Source of the DNA: Gammaproteobacteria bacterium
GTDB taxonomy: Bacteria; Pseudomonadota; Gammaproteobacteria; Steroidobacterales; Woeseiaceae
Assembly: GCA_030641695.1 (NCBI GenBank)
Contig: DAOWGY010000107.1
Coordinates: forward strand, 1-6,659
Direction of reading: 5' to 3'
DNA: 6,659 nt
This document shows, piece after piece, positions 1 through 6,452 of this stretch. The position numbers and the translations under genes were made by a program. Position 1 is the stretch's first letter; each line of letters opens with the position of its first letter. The notes under the pieces were generated by a model, which worked only from the letters and a program-made list of their open reading frames with translations, was not told where the DNA came from and ran no database searches.

Positions 1-49
1 CAAGCTGGTCGAAGCTCTGCATCGGCGCCAGAAAAAGGGCGGCGAATGA
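1..49 (+). CDS. 3' end of an ExbB/TolQ/MotA-type proton channel protein (partial)
   Basis: Only the last 15 codons are present (frame starting at base 2), reading KLVEALHRRQKKGGE and then TGA at 47-49. The basic, hydrophilic tail fits the cytoplasmic C-terminus of an ExbB/TolQ-family inner-membrane protein, but it is too short to identify alone. The call rests mainly on context: exbB-type genes normally sit directly before exbD. The stop overlaps the exbD start as ATGA (46-49), which implies translational coupling and one transcript. The family function, inferred here, is a pentameric channel that uses the proton motive force together with ExbD. Confidence 0.55.
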   Translation, partial: KLVEALHRRQKKGGE

Positions 50-471
50 AGCTCAGCGTGCGGCCGCGGACGCAACCCGAGGTCAACCTGACCTCGCTGA
101 TCGACGTGGTCCTGTTGCTGCTGATTTTTTTCATGGTATCGACGAGTTTCGTCAAACAATCTCAGATCCAGTTGCGCCTGCCCGAGGCCGACAGCCCGGC
201 TATTGTCGAGGAGGCGCCCGATCAGATAGACATCATGATTACAGAGGGCGGTACGTATTTCGTCAATGGACGGGAACTGATCAACACGCGACCCGAAACG
301 ATCCGCAATGCACTGCAAAAGATCTCCGGCGGTAACACTCAATTGCCATTGACGATCAGCGCGGATGCCAATGCCAAGCATCAATTCGTTGTCACCGCGA
401 TGGATGTGGCAGGGCGTCTCGGATTTACACGGATCAATATCGCAACCGTCAACGATACAACCAGCGAGTAA
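46..471 (+). CDS. exbD: ExbD/TolR-family biopolymer transport protein
   Basis: This 141-residue inner-membrane protein has the usual ExbD/TolR layout: a short basic cytoplasmic N-terminus, one transmembrane helix (about residues 16-36) and a periplasmic domain. The helix begins with NLTSLIDVVLLLLIFF, which carries the conserved Asp (D20) thought to take part in proton translocation. Ser replaces the Pro common at position 17. The C-terminal part (ISADANAKHQFVVTAMDVAG, about 105-124) matches the conserved periplasmic fold. The length is typical for the family. The ATG at 46 overlaps the upstream stop and has a purine-rich AAGGG at 35-39. ExbB/ExbD complexes convert proton motive force into work on TonB-like partners. 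The position before msbA suggests an envelope role, but no TonB gene is in the window, so the partner is unknown. Confidence 0.93.
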   Translation: MKLSVRPRTQPEVNLTSLIDVVLLLLIFFMVSTSFVKQSQIQLRLPEADSPAIVEEAPDQIDIMITEGGTYFVNGRELINTRPETIRNALQKISGGNTQLPLTISADANAKHQFVVTAMDVAGRLGFTRINIATVNDTTSE

Positions 472-488
472 TGGTCCAACCAAGGTGA
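471..488 (+). promoter_or_regulatory. Five-codon open frame linking exbD stop to msbA start
   Basis: The exbD stop (TAA, 469-471) shares its last base with an ATG at 471-473. That frame reads ATG GTC CAA CCA AGG TGA (peptide MVQPR) and ends with TGA at 486-488, which overlaps the proposed msbA GTG start at 485-487. Ribosomes finishing exbD could in principle restart here and be delivered to the msbA start. No good Shine-Dalgarno sequence precedes the msbA GTG, so some coupling device is plausible. Translation of this mini-frame is inference; it may be chance. Confidence 0.3.
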
Positions 489-2236
489 GTAGCTCCAGCA
501 ACCAGGACACCGTCGCCGTCTATGGGCGGCTTTGGCGTTACGTGATGCCGCACAAGCTGATCGGCCTGATTGCGATTATCGGCATGGCGGCGACGGCGCT
601 CATCGAGGCCAGCCTCGTGTACCTGCTCGAGCCCCTGATGGACGATGCGCTTGTCGCGCAAAATCTCGAGACCGCGAAGTGGATGCCAATCACGTTTATC
701 GCGATTTTCATTGCTCGAGGTGTCGCTGGTTTCGCGACGGAGGCGTCGCTTGGCTGGATCGGGCGCAACGTCATCAGTTCCCTGCGTCGTGATGTCTTCG
801 GCAAGTTCCTGACATTACCGACGCGTTTCTTCGACAATAGGACGACCGGGCCGCTACTGTCGCGGATGACCTACAACGTGGAAATGGTGGCGGAATCGGT
901 GACCAGCGTTGTCACGGTTGCGGTGCGGGACGTGCTAACGGTTTTTGCGGCGTTTGGCGTCATGTTGTTGCAGAGCCCAAAGCTCACGGTCTTCGTCGTC
1001 ATCCTGTTTCCGATCATTGCCGTGCTTATTCGGGTACTTGGTGTCGCGTTTCGGCGTTATAGCAGCCGCATACAGGACTCGGTGGGTGAAGTGACGCAGG
1101 TCACCGAGGAGATCGTCAGGGGCAACTGGGTCGTCAAGATGTTCGGTGGCTACAACTACGAGAAGGACAGGCTCGCAGAAGTCGACGAACGCAACCGCAG
1201 GCAAAACCTGAAACTGATCCGTGTACGTTCGCTGGGCGTGGCTGTGACTCAGACGATATTCGGCTTCGGCATCGCACTTGTCATTTTCATGGCGAGCCGC
1301 GAGTCGATCGACGGCAACCTCACGCCGGGCCAGTTCATCTCTTTCTTCAGCGCAATGATGTTGATGTTGCAACCGGTGCGCCGTATCACCAACGTTAATG
1401 CGACTCTGCAGCGCGGCGTCGCGGGCGCTGAGAGTCTGTTCACGATCATGGACGAACCCGACGAGGTTGACTCCGGCACGTTCAGCAAAGACGATGTCAA
1501 AGGCGACGTCGAGTTTCGTGACGTCAGCTTCTCGTACGGTGCCGACAATGGGCCGGTAGTCGAAAACATTTCTCTTTCGGTGGAGTCAGGCAAGACGCTG
1601 GCAATTGTCGGCCACTCCGGCAGTGGCAAGACCACGCTTGCCAGCCTGCTGCCGCGTTTCTACGATGTATCGTCCGGAGATATTCTGCTCGATGGCGTAT
1701 CGATTCGCGATTACACGCTTACGAATCTCAGGGACAACATCAGCCTCGTCAGTCAGGATATCGTGCTGTTCAATGACTCGATTGCGAACAACCTTGCGTA
1801 CGGCGAACTGCGCGAACGTCCACAAGAAGAATTGATGCGGGCGGCGCAAGTTGCGCACGTACTCGATTTCGCGAACGAGATGCCGAACGGACTCGACTCG
1901 AAGGTCGGTGACCGGGGTGCGCTGTTGTCCGGTGGACAGCGGCAGCGCATTGCCATCGGCAGGGCGCTACTCAAAGATGCGCCCGTCCTCATTCTCGACG
2001 AGGCGACGTCCGCACTCGACACCAAGTCGGAGCGTCATATTCAGGAGGGACTCGCCGAACTGATGAAAGACCGGACGACGCTCGTCATCGCGCACCGGCT
2101 GTCGACGGTCGAGAAGGCTGACAAGATCATCGTCCTCGACGCCGGCAGGATTATCGAATCCGGGACGCACGCCGAGTTGCTGGCCGCAAACGGGGCGTAC
2201 GCAGCGCTTTACCGGATGCAGTTCAGCGAGGAGTGA
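485..2236 (+). CDS. msbA: Lipid A-core flippase MsbA (ABC transporter, fused permease-ATPase)
   Basis: MsbA is a homodimeric inner-membrane ABC exporter that flips lipid A-core from the cytoplasmic to the periplasmic leaflet using ATP. Counting from GTG 485, the protein is 583 residues (E. coli MsbA is 582). Six hydrophobic helices lie at about 24-46, 66-84, 140-162, 164-188, 250-271 and 283-300. The nucleotide-binding domain has Walker A GHSGSGKT (376-383), Q-loop Q424, signature LSGGQ (481-485), Walker B VLILDEA (501-507, catalytic E506) and switch H537. These numbers coincide with the E. coli residues as I know them, which supports the GTG start. The frame is open further upstream, to an ATG at 365 inside exbD, but that would add 40 unlikely residues. 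There is no clear ribosome site; translation probably depends on coupling to exbD, 13 bases upstream. All catalytic motifs are intact. Specificity for lipid A is inferred from the lpxK/kdsB neighbours. Confidence 0.96.
   Translation: MSSSSNQDTVAVYGRLWRYVMPHKLIGLIAIIGMAATALIEASLVYLLEPLMDDALVAQNLETAKWMPITFIAIFIARGVAGFATEASLGWIGRNVISSLRRDVFGKFLTLPTRFFDNRTTGPLLSRMTYNVEMVAESVTSVVTVAVRDVLTVFAAFGVMLLQSPKLTVFVVILFPIIAVLIRVLGVAFRRYSSRIQDSVGEVTQVTEEIVRGNWVVKMFGGYNYEKDRLAEVDERNRRQNLKLIRVRSLGVAVTQTIFGFGIALVIFMASRESIDGNLTPGQFISFFSAMMLMLQPVRRITNVNATLQRGVAGAESLFTIMDEPDEVDSGTFSKDDVKGDVEFRDVSFSYGADNGPVVENISLSVESGKTLAIVGHSGSGKTTLASLLPRFYDVSSGDILLDGVSIRDYTLTNLRDNISLVSQDIVLFNDSIANNLAYGELRERPQEELMRAAQVAHVLDFANEMPNGLDSKVGDRGALLSGGQRQRIAIGRALLKDAPVLILDEATSALDTKSERHIQEGLAELMKDRTTLVIAHRLSTVEKADKIIVLDAGRIIESGTHAELLAANGAYAALYRMQFSEE
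2228..2233 (+). promoter_or_regulatory. Ribosome binding site for lpxK inside the msbA 3' end
   Basis: GAGGAG forms the last two Glu codons of msbA, immediately before its TGA, and lies 13 bases ahead of the lpxK ATG at 2247. It is the best Shine-Dalgarno match at any gene junction in the window, although the spacing is somewhat long. It supports ATG 2247 as the lpxK start. Confidence 0.5.
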
Positions 2237-2246
2237 TTTTGCGCAG

Positions 2247-3284
2247 ATGAAAGGCGTCGCTCATAACTGTTTACAACGCATCTGGTATGAAGGGGATGGC
2301 TGGTTTCGGGCATTGTTGCCACTGGCAGGCCTCTACTGGATGCTCATCTCGTTGCGCCGATTTCTTTACCGTTGCGGCGTCTTGCGAACACACAGGGCGC
2401 AGGTTCCGGTAATCGTCGTCGGCAACATCACGGCAGGTGGAACCGGCAAAACGCCAACCACTGTCTGGCTCACACGGGAACTGCGAGCGCGTGGCTTTAC
2501 TCCCGGCGTCGTCAGTCGTGGTTATGGCGGCAGCAAGTCCGGTACATCCATGCGTGTCGATGCCAGGAGCGACCCTGCGGTAGTGGGTGACGAGCCAGTT
2601 CTTATCGCGATGCGTACGGGCTGCACGGTGGTCGTCGACGCCAATCGTGCACGCGCGGCGTCGATGTTGGTCGACGACGGTGCAGATCTGATCATTGCCG
2701 ACGACGGTTTGCAGCATTATGCGCTCGACCGCAACTACGAGATCTGCGTCATCGACGGCTCACGCGGACTCGGCAACGGGCTGTTGCTGCCCGCCGGGCC
2801 GATGCGCGAGACCGTCACACGCATCGAGGAAGTCGACCAGGTGCTGGTGAATGGTCGACTGCGGCAGAAGCAGGATGTCATGTCGGCGGGCATGCAAAAT
2901 GCGATCGAGTTCGAGCTCATCGCGACCGAAGTCTGCCGGCTGAATGGTTCGCTGACGCGGCCAATCGAGCGCTTTTCCGGTACGACAGTGCACGCGGTCG
3001 CTGCAATCGGCAATCCCGTGCGCTTCTTCGACCTGTTGCGGAGTCATGGTATCCAGGTGATCGAGCACGCATATCCGGATCACGCGCGAATTCGCAAAGG
3101 TGAACTCGACTTCGGCGACGACTTCGATATCCTGATGACGGAGAAGGACGCGGTGAAGTTCGATCGCAAGGTATCGGATCGATTTTGGTATGTACCAGTG
3201 GATCTCGCCATCGATCCAGTGATCGCCGCTCCCTGGCTCGAGCAAATCGAGTCCCGGATGCGTGATGAGCAGAGCAAGCAGTGA
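2247..3284 (+). CDS. lpxK: Tetraacyldisaccharide 4'-kinase LpxK
   Basis: LpxK phosphorylates the 4' position of the lipid A precursor (disaccharide 1-phosphate) with ATP to give lipid IVA, at the cytoplasmic face of the inner membrane. The 345-residue product has an N-terminal membrane-associating helix (about 21-41, RALLPLAGLYWM...). It then has the P-loop GNITAGGTGKT (59-69, K68), the SRGYGG motif (90-95), GDEPVLI (114-120), the DDGLQH motif (152-157, metal-binding Asp pair) and LPAGPMRE (181-188). YPDHARI (276-282) probably carries the catalytic-dyad His of the family, and TEKDAVK is at 298-304. The length is slightly above the E. coli protein (328). The ATG lies 10 bases after the msbA stop, and no other start codon lies between it and the conserved RIW region. 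The stop overlaps the kdsB start as GTGA. The ycaR-like gene that lies between lpxK and kdsB in E. coli is absent. Confidence 0.96.
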   Translation: MKGVAHNCLQRIWYEGDGWFRALLPLAGLYWMLISLRRFLYRCGVLRTHRAQVPVIVVGNITAGGTGKTPTTVWLTRELRARGFTPGVVSRGYGGSKSGTSMRVDARSDPAVVGDEPVLIAMRTGCTVVVDANRARAASMLVDDGADLIIADDGLQHYALDRNYEICVIDGSRGLGNGLLLPAGPMRETVTRIEEVDQVLVNGRLRQKQDVMSAGMQNAIEFELIATEVCRLNGSLTRPIERFSGTTVHAVAAIGNPVRFFDLLRSHGIQVIEHAYPDHARIRKGELDFGDDFDILMTEKDAVKFDRKVSDRFWYVPVDLAIDPVIAAPWLEQIESRMRDEQSKQ

Positions 3285-4051
3285 CTATTATTGAGACCGC
3301 TTCTAATTTCGTCGTCGTCATACCGGCACGTTACGCGTCGACCCGGTTGCCGGGAAAGCCTTTGCGGGACATTAACGGCAAGCCGATGATCCAGCATGTT
3401 CATCAACGTGGTCGCGAGAGCGCGGCGCGCGAAGTCGTCATTGCAACCGACGATGAGCGCATCGCGGAGGTGGGTGAGTCATTCGGCGCGGCTGTGTGCA
3501 TGACGGGTGATCAGCACCGTTCCGGCACCGAACGCATCGCCGAAGTCGCCGACCTGTTCGACTGGCGCGACGAAACGATAGTGATCAACCTGCAAGGTGA
3601 CGAGCCCGCCATGCCCGCGGTACTGATCAATCAGTGCGCGTCCTTGCTGGACGATTCGAATGCGGATTTGGCGACGCTGGCGTCGCCGTTGTTATCCGAT
3701 GAGGATTTTGCGAACCCGAACGTGGTCAAGGTCGTTGTTGACAACGACGGTTATGCGATCTATTTCAGTCGCGCGGCGATTCCCTACCCGAGAGACGAAG
3801 ACATGCGCGGCGAAGCGAGGGCAGCGGCACTGCATCATCACGGCATCTATGCGTACCGCTGCGGCGTGCTGCGCAAGCTGGTGGCGGCGGAGCCGTCGGC
3901 GCTCGAACTCGCCGAGCATCTCGAGCAGCTACGGGCCCTGTCGCTCGGCATGTCGATCCGGGTCGGCATACCGGATATCCGCCCCGGTGCCGGCGTCGAC
4001 AGCGAGGAAGATCTGGCTGCAGTCGCACGTGAGCTGGCTGGCTCGTCGTGA
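3281..4051 (+). CDS. kdsB: 3-deoxy-manno-octulosonate cytidylyltransferase (CMP-Kdo synthetase)
   Basis: KdsB couples Kdo to CTP, giving CMP-Kdo and pyrophosphate in the cytosol; CMP-Kdo is the donor for adding Kdo to lipid IVA. The 256-residue product shows the nucleotide-binding PARYASTRLPGKPL (15-28), TDDERI (56-61), HRSGTER (79-85), the metal-binding QGDEP (105-109, D107) and YFSRAAIPYPRD (161-172). The C-terminal HHGIYAYR (186-193), LEQLRAL (214-220) and PGAGVD (235-240, second metal Asp D240) follow. The start is GTG 3281, overlapping the lpxK stop (GTGA, 3281-3284). This gives about seven residues more than E. coli at the N-terminus, and no other start codon fits before the first strand (VVVIPARY). 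There is no clear Shine-Dalgarno sequence, so coupling to lpxK is likely. All family motifs are present. Confidence 0.96.
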   Translation: MTIIETASNFVVVIPARYASTRLPGKPLRDINGKPMIQHVHQRGRESAAREVVIATDDERIAEVGESFGAAVCMTGDQHRSGTERIAEVADLFDWRDETIVINLQGDEPAMPAVLINQCASLLDDSNADLATLASPLLSDEDFANPNVVKVVVDNDGYAIYFSRAAIPYPRDEDMRGEARAAALHHHGIYAYRCGVLRKLVAAEPSALELAEHLEQLRALSLGMSIRVGIPDIRPGAGVDSEEDLAAVARELAGSS

Positions 4052-4821
4052 ACCGTTTCAGCAAGTACTGCCGTGAAATCTACTACGGTATGTCACCTCG
4101 TGCCTTGCGCGCGCAGTACCTGTTCCTCGCGCTGGATCTGCTCATCATCAGCTACTTCGTCCTGACCACGTTCCTGGCACCGCATGAGTGGATCGTCATC
4201 GTGGACATGACGATTGGCGTCGTCCTGGTCATCGATTTTCTGTGCAGACTGGCGGCGCAGCACGACCGTGGCGCGTTCCTGGTAGAGCCGATGACGATCG
4301 TCGACTTCGTCGTCATCGCTTCACTGTTCGTGCCGGCGCTGATAGGCAACTTTGCATTCCTGCGCCTCGTCAGGTCATTACGTCTTATGCGTTCTTATAT
4401 CGTCGCACGGCAATTGCGCAAGCACTTGCGGTTCTTTGCCAAGAATGAAGACGTGCTATTCAGCGCGCTGAACCTGCTCGTTTTTATCTTCGTTGTTACG
4501 GCTACCGTGTATGAGTTCCAGGTGGGGGTCAACGATTCCATAAACAATTATGTCGACGCGTTGTACTTCACTATTACGACGCTGACAACGACCGGGTTTG
4601 GCGACGTTATCCTGGTCGGTAGCACCGGCCGTTTACTCGCGGTCGTTATCATGATCGTCGGCGTTGCGCTGTTCCTGAGACTGATTCAGACAATATTCAG
4701 ACCCAGAAAAGTGAAGTACGAATGCACGGACTGCGGACTGACCCGACATGACCTCGACGCCGTGCATTGCAAGCACTGCGGCAGACAGCTGCACATCCGT
4801 ACGCAGGGACTACCGGGCTGA
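4048..4821 (+). CDS. Voltage-gated-type potassium channel with C-terminal zinc ribbon
   Basis: This 257-residue protein has the six-helix layout of voltage-gated potassium channels. S1 is about 24-43, S2 49-68 (acidic D63 followed by R67), S3 82-101 (D86) and S4 102-122. S4 has arginines at every third position (R106, R109, R112, R115). S5 is about 135-157, the pore helix 166-180, the selectivity filter TTTGFGD (180-186, a GFG variant of GYG) and S6 about 194-214. Soon after S6 comes KYECTDCGLTRHDLDAVHCKHC, whose four cysteines (C226, C229, C241, C244; CxxC-x11-CxxC) form a predicted cytoplasmic zinc ribbon. Potassium selectivity and voltage gating are inferred from these motifs. It starts at GTG 4048, overlapping the kdsB stop as GTGA, so it is probably the last gene of the LPS operon. 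A role in membrane potential or envelope stress is possible but unproven. The gene ends inside the 3' end of the opposite-strand peroxidase gene. Confidence 0.88.
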   Translation: MNRFSKYCREIYYGMSPRALRAQYLFLALDLLIISYFVLTTFLAPHEWIVIVDMTIGVVLVIDFLCRLAAQHDRGAFLVEPMTIVDFVVIASLFVPALIGNFAFLRLVRSLRLMRSYIVARQLRKHLRFFAKNEDVLFSALNLLVFIFVVTATVYEFQVGVNDSINNYVDALYFTITTLTTTGFGDVILVGSTGRLLAVVIMIVGVALFLRLIQTIFRPRKVKYECTDCGLTRHDLDAVHCKHCGRQLHIRTQGLPG

Positions 4822-6057
4822 AGGTGCCGCCAGCGTTTGCAGGAATGCCTCCAGACGTTTCAGTTGTGGCGGGCTCAGATTGAGGGCTTCGGCTTCGTTG
4901 TGGCCAATCATCGCCTCTGGTGCCCGGTTGTAGTGTTCCAGCACCTCCGCAAGGGTCGCGAGCTGCCCCTTGTGCATGTAAGGACTCGTTCGAGCGAGAT
5001 TTCGCAATGAAGGCGTGCGTGTGGCGCCGATCAGTTCGGGGCCGGTTCGCACGTAGCTCAACTCCGCGCATCGACGTGCGGGATCGTCGCTGTATTCACC
5101 GAGGCACACAAATTCGTTCTCGAGCACTTCGCGTACGCCATTGATGCGTCCACGATCCGGAAGTTCGCCCGGGAAGGCGAGAATGCCCGTGTTGTGGAAT
5201 TCATGGTTGCTCAGCAGCGGGCCGTTATGACATTCGGTGCAACGCGCTATACCGATAAAGAGCTGCAAACCGAGAATCTCGTCCTTGCTGAACAGAGCGG
5301 ATTGTTGTTCCTCATCACCGTCAAGAACGGCGTCGACGTACGCATCGAAGCGCGTGCGTTGCGGTAACACGGTGCGCTCGAACGCTGCGATAGTCTTACC
5401 GATGTTGGAAAACACTCTATTCACGATCTTGCGGTCGGCATCGTTCATCGACGCCCAGGCATCCGCAAGATCTGCGTCCTCGACCGGTGCGGCTGCGACC
5501 GGGAAACGGGATTCGTCCGAGAAGTCGGGGGCAAGGCCGAATAAAACTTCGTACATTTCGCGATAGGTCGCTTCGGTCGTCACGAATCGGGCAACGTGCA
5601 TGCGGTTGCTGCCGTGTTCGTTGGAGTCTTCGAGTGGCGACAGCGCCTGCGACCAGAGACTGTCGCGGCGGCCGTCCCAGTACAACCACGGGCTGTAGGC
5701 GACGCCGACGATACTGCGCGTATTGCGTTTCGATTCGCCGATGCCGCGGCCTTTTTGCAGCCCATCGGTGAATTCGAGGTCAGGCTGGTGGCAGGACGCA
5801 CAGGAGACCTCACCGTTGGCGCTCATGCGAGTGTCGAAAAACAGTCGATTTCCCATGATCGCTGCCTCCGCATCATTCGCGACTGCATTCGACGGATTGG
5901 CGGGGAGTGGCGGCAGGCTGCCGATCCACAAGGATTGCAGCACGGCCTTGTCGTCGTCGCTCCAGGGCTCCGGGCTTACCGGACGATAGACCCAGGCAAA
6001 GTAGGCGGCGACCGCAATGAGCAGCAGAACGAGCAGATTTCGAAGTCGTCGAATCAC
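4810..6057 (-). CDS. Membrane-anchored di-heme cytochrome c peroxidase (CcpA/MauG superfamily)
   Basis: The 415-residue product starts with a basic stretch and one hydrophobic helix (about 8-24). I see no good signal-peptidase site, so it is probably an N-terminal anchor with the enzyme in the periplasm. It has two heme c sites, CASCH (86-90) and CTECH (273-277), each in its own domain. Family landmarks are LFFDTRMS (72-79), FTDG (96-99), YWDGRRDSLWSQALSPLED (126-144), E147 as a candidate catalytic acid, AFERT (225-229), FHNTGI (287-292), TPSLRNLARTSPYMHKG (348-364) and ATLAEVLEHY (367-376). M361 and M383 are candidate Met ligands for one heme; I cannot assign which. Such enzymes reduce hydrogen peroxide with electrons from small cytochromes or cupredoxins, or, as in MauG/MbnH, oxidise residues of partner proteins. 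Two extra cysteines (C318, C330) could form a disulfide. The start is GTG 6057, overlapping the upstream stop as GTGA. Substrate unknown. Confidence 0.93.
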   Translation of the reverse strand: MIRRLRNLLVLLLIAVAAYFAWVYRPVSPEPWSDDDKAVLQSLWIGSLPPLPANPSNAVANDAEAAIMGNRLFFDTRMSANGEVSCASCHQPDLEFTDGLQKGRGIGESKRNTRSIVGVAYSPWLYWDGRRDSLWSQALSPLEDSNEHGSNRMHVARFVTTEATYREMYEVLFGLAPDFSDESRFPVAAAPVEDADLADAWASMNDADRKIVNRVFSNIGKTIAAFERTVLPQRTRFDAYVDAVLDGDEEQQSALFSKDEILGLQLFIGIARCTECHNGPLLSNHEFHNTGILAFPGELPDRGRINGVREVLENEFVCLGEYSDDPARRCAELSYVRTGPELIGATRTPSLRNLARTSPYMHKGQLATLAEVLEHYNRAPEAMIGHNEAEALNLSPPQLKRLEAFLQTLAAPSAR

Positions 6058-6452
6058 AGGTTCAGGGGAATGATGACGACATCACGTTTGCCGCCGGCAT
6101 CGATCGTGATTTCAATCTGCCATTGGCCCCGCATATGAAATCGCATGCCTTCCAGCAGGTAGCCGCCGTCATCCAGTTGCTGCGTCGTCCGTGGTGAAGT
6201 GGGAAGTCCGTGATTATGAACAGGCATGCCGCCCTTGACGGAGATCGAGGCACCGGAGACGGCCGTACCACTCTCGTCGTAGACGTACAGTACCCAGTTG
6301 TGAATGCGATTGATGACCAGCGGCTGGAGTTCGCTTGTGTAACGGACCTGGAAATGGCCTGAGCGGGATTTCCAGGCTTCCACCTCATCGGCGGCCTGCA
6401 CGAAGGTGCTTGTTGCGCACATCAGGACAACCACGAACAGGTTGCGCAGCAT
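6054..6452 (-). other. Possible separate YtkA-like secreted protein from an internal ATG
   Basis: An in-frame ATG at 6452 would give a 132-residue protein beginning MLRNLFVVVLMCATSTFVQA. This is a textbook Sec signal peptide with cleavage after residue 20, followed by the YtkA/FixH-like domain. Another ATG lies at 6470, six codons earlier. YtkA-like proteins are often short and secreted, so this could be the true gene. However, no stop codon separates it from the upstream membrane segment in the same frame, and neither ATG has a strong ribosome site. It may therefore be a nested start or an old gene boundary inside a fusion. The Cys in the hydrophobic core (VLMC) does not make a lipobox, because Met precedes it. 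Confidence 0.45.

Noticed and set aside
365..484. Upstream in-frame extension of msbA starting at ATG 365 within exbD
   Set aside because: It would add 40 low-complexity residues with no resemblance to MsbA and overlap exbD by over 100 bases. GTG 485 gives the family length and E. coli-like motif numbering.
935..1372. Minus-strand open frame of 145 codons inside msbA
   Set aside because: It is antisense to the conserved membrane domain of MsbA, has a skewed His/Asp/Glu-rich composition typical of shadow frames, and shows no motif.
2760..3245. Minus-strand open frame of 161 codons inside lpxK
   Set aside because: It is antisense to conserved LpxK motifs, several overlapping shadow frames exist here, and no family is recognisable.
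4775..4832. Possible terminator hairpin at the convergent gene ends (GCGGCA with TGCCGC)
   Set aside because: The arms are only six bases, about 40 bases apart, and are not followed by a T-run on either strand.
5596..6138. 180-codon plus-strand open frame opposite the peroxidase start
   Set aside because: It lies antisense to a well-supported gene with clear heme motifs, shows no recognisable domain, and crosses the peroxidase/YtkA junction. It is best explained as a high-GC shadow frame.
6395..6452. Lipoprotein signal in the YtkA-like protein (Cys in VLMC)
   Set aside because: The residue before Cys is Met rather than Gly/Ala/Ser, and a good signal peptidase I site (FVQA before ADEV) lies eight residues later.
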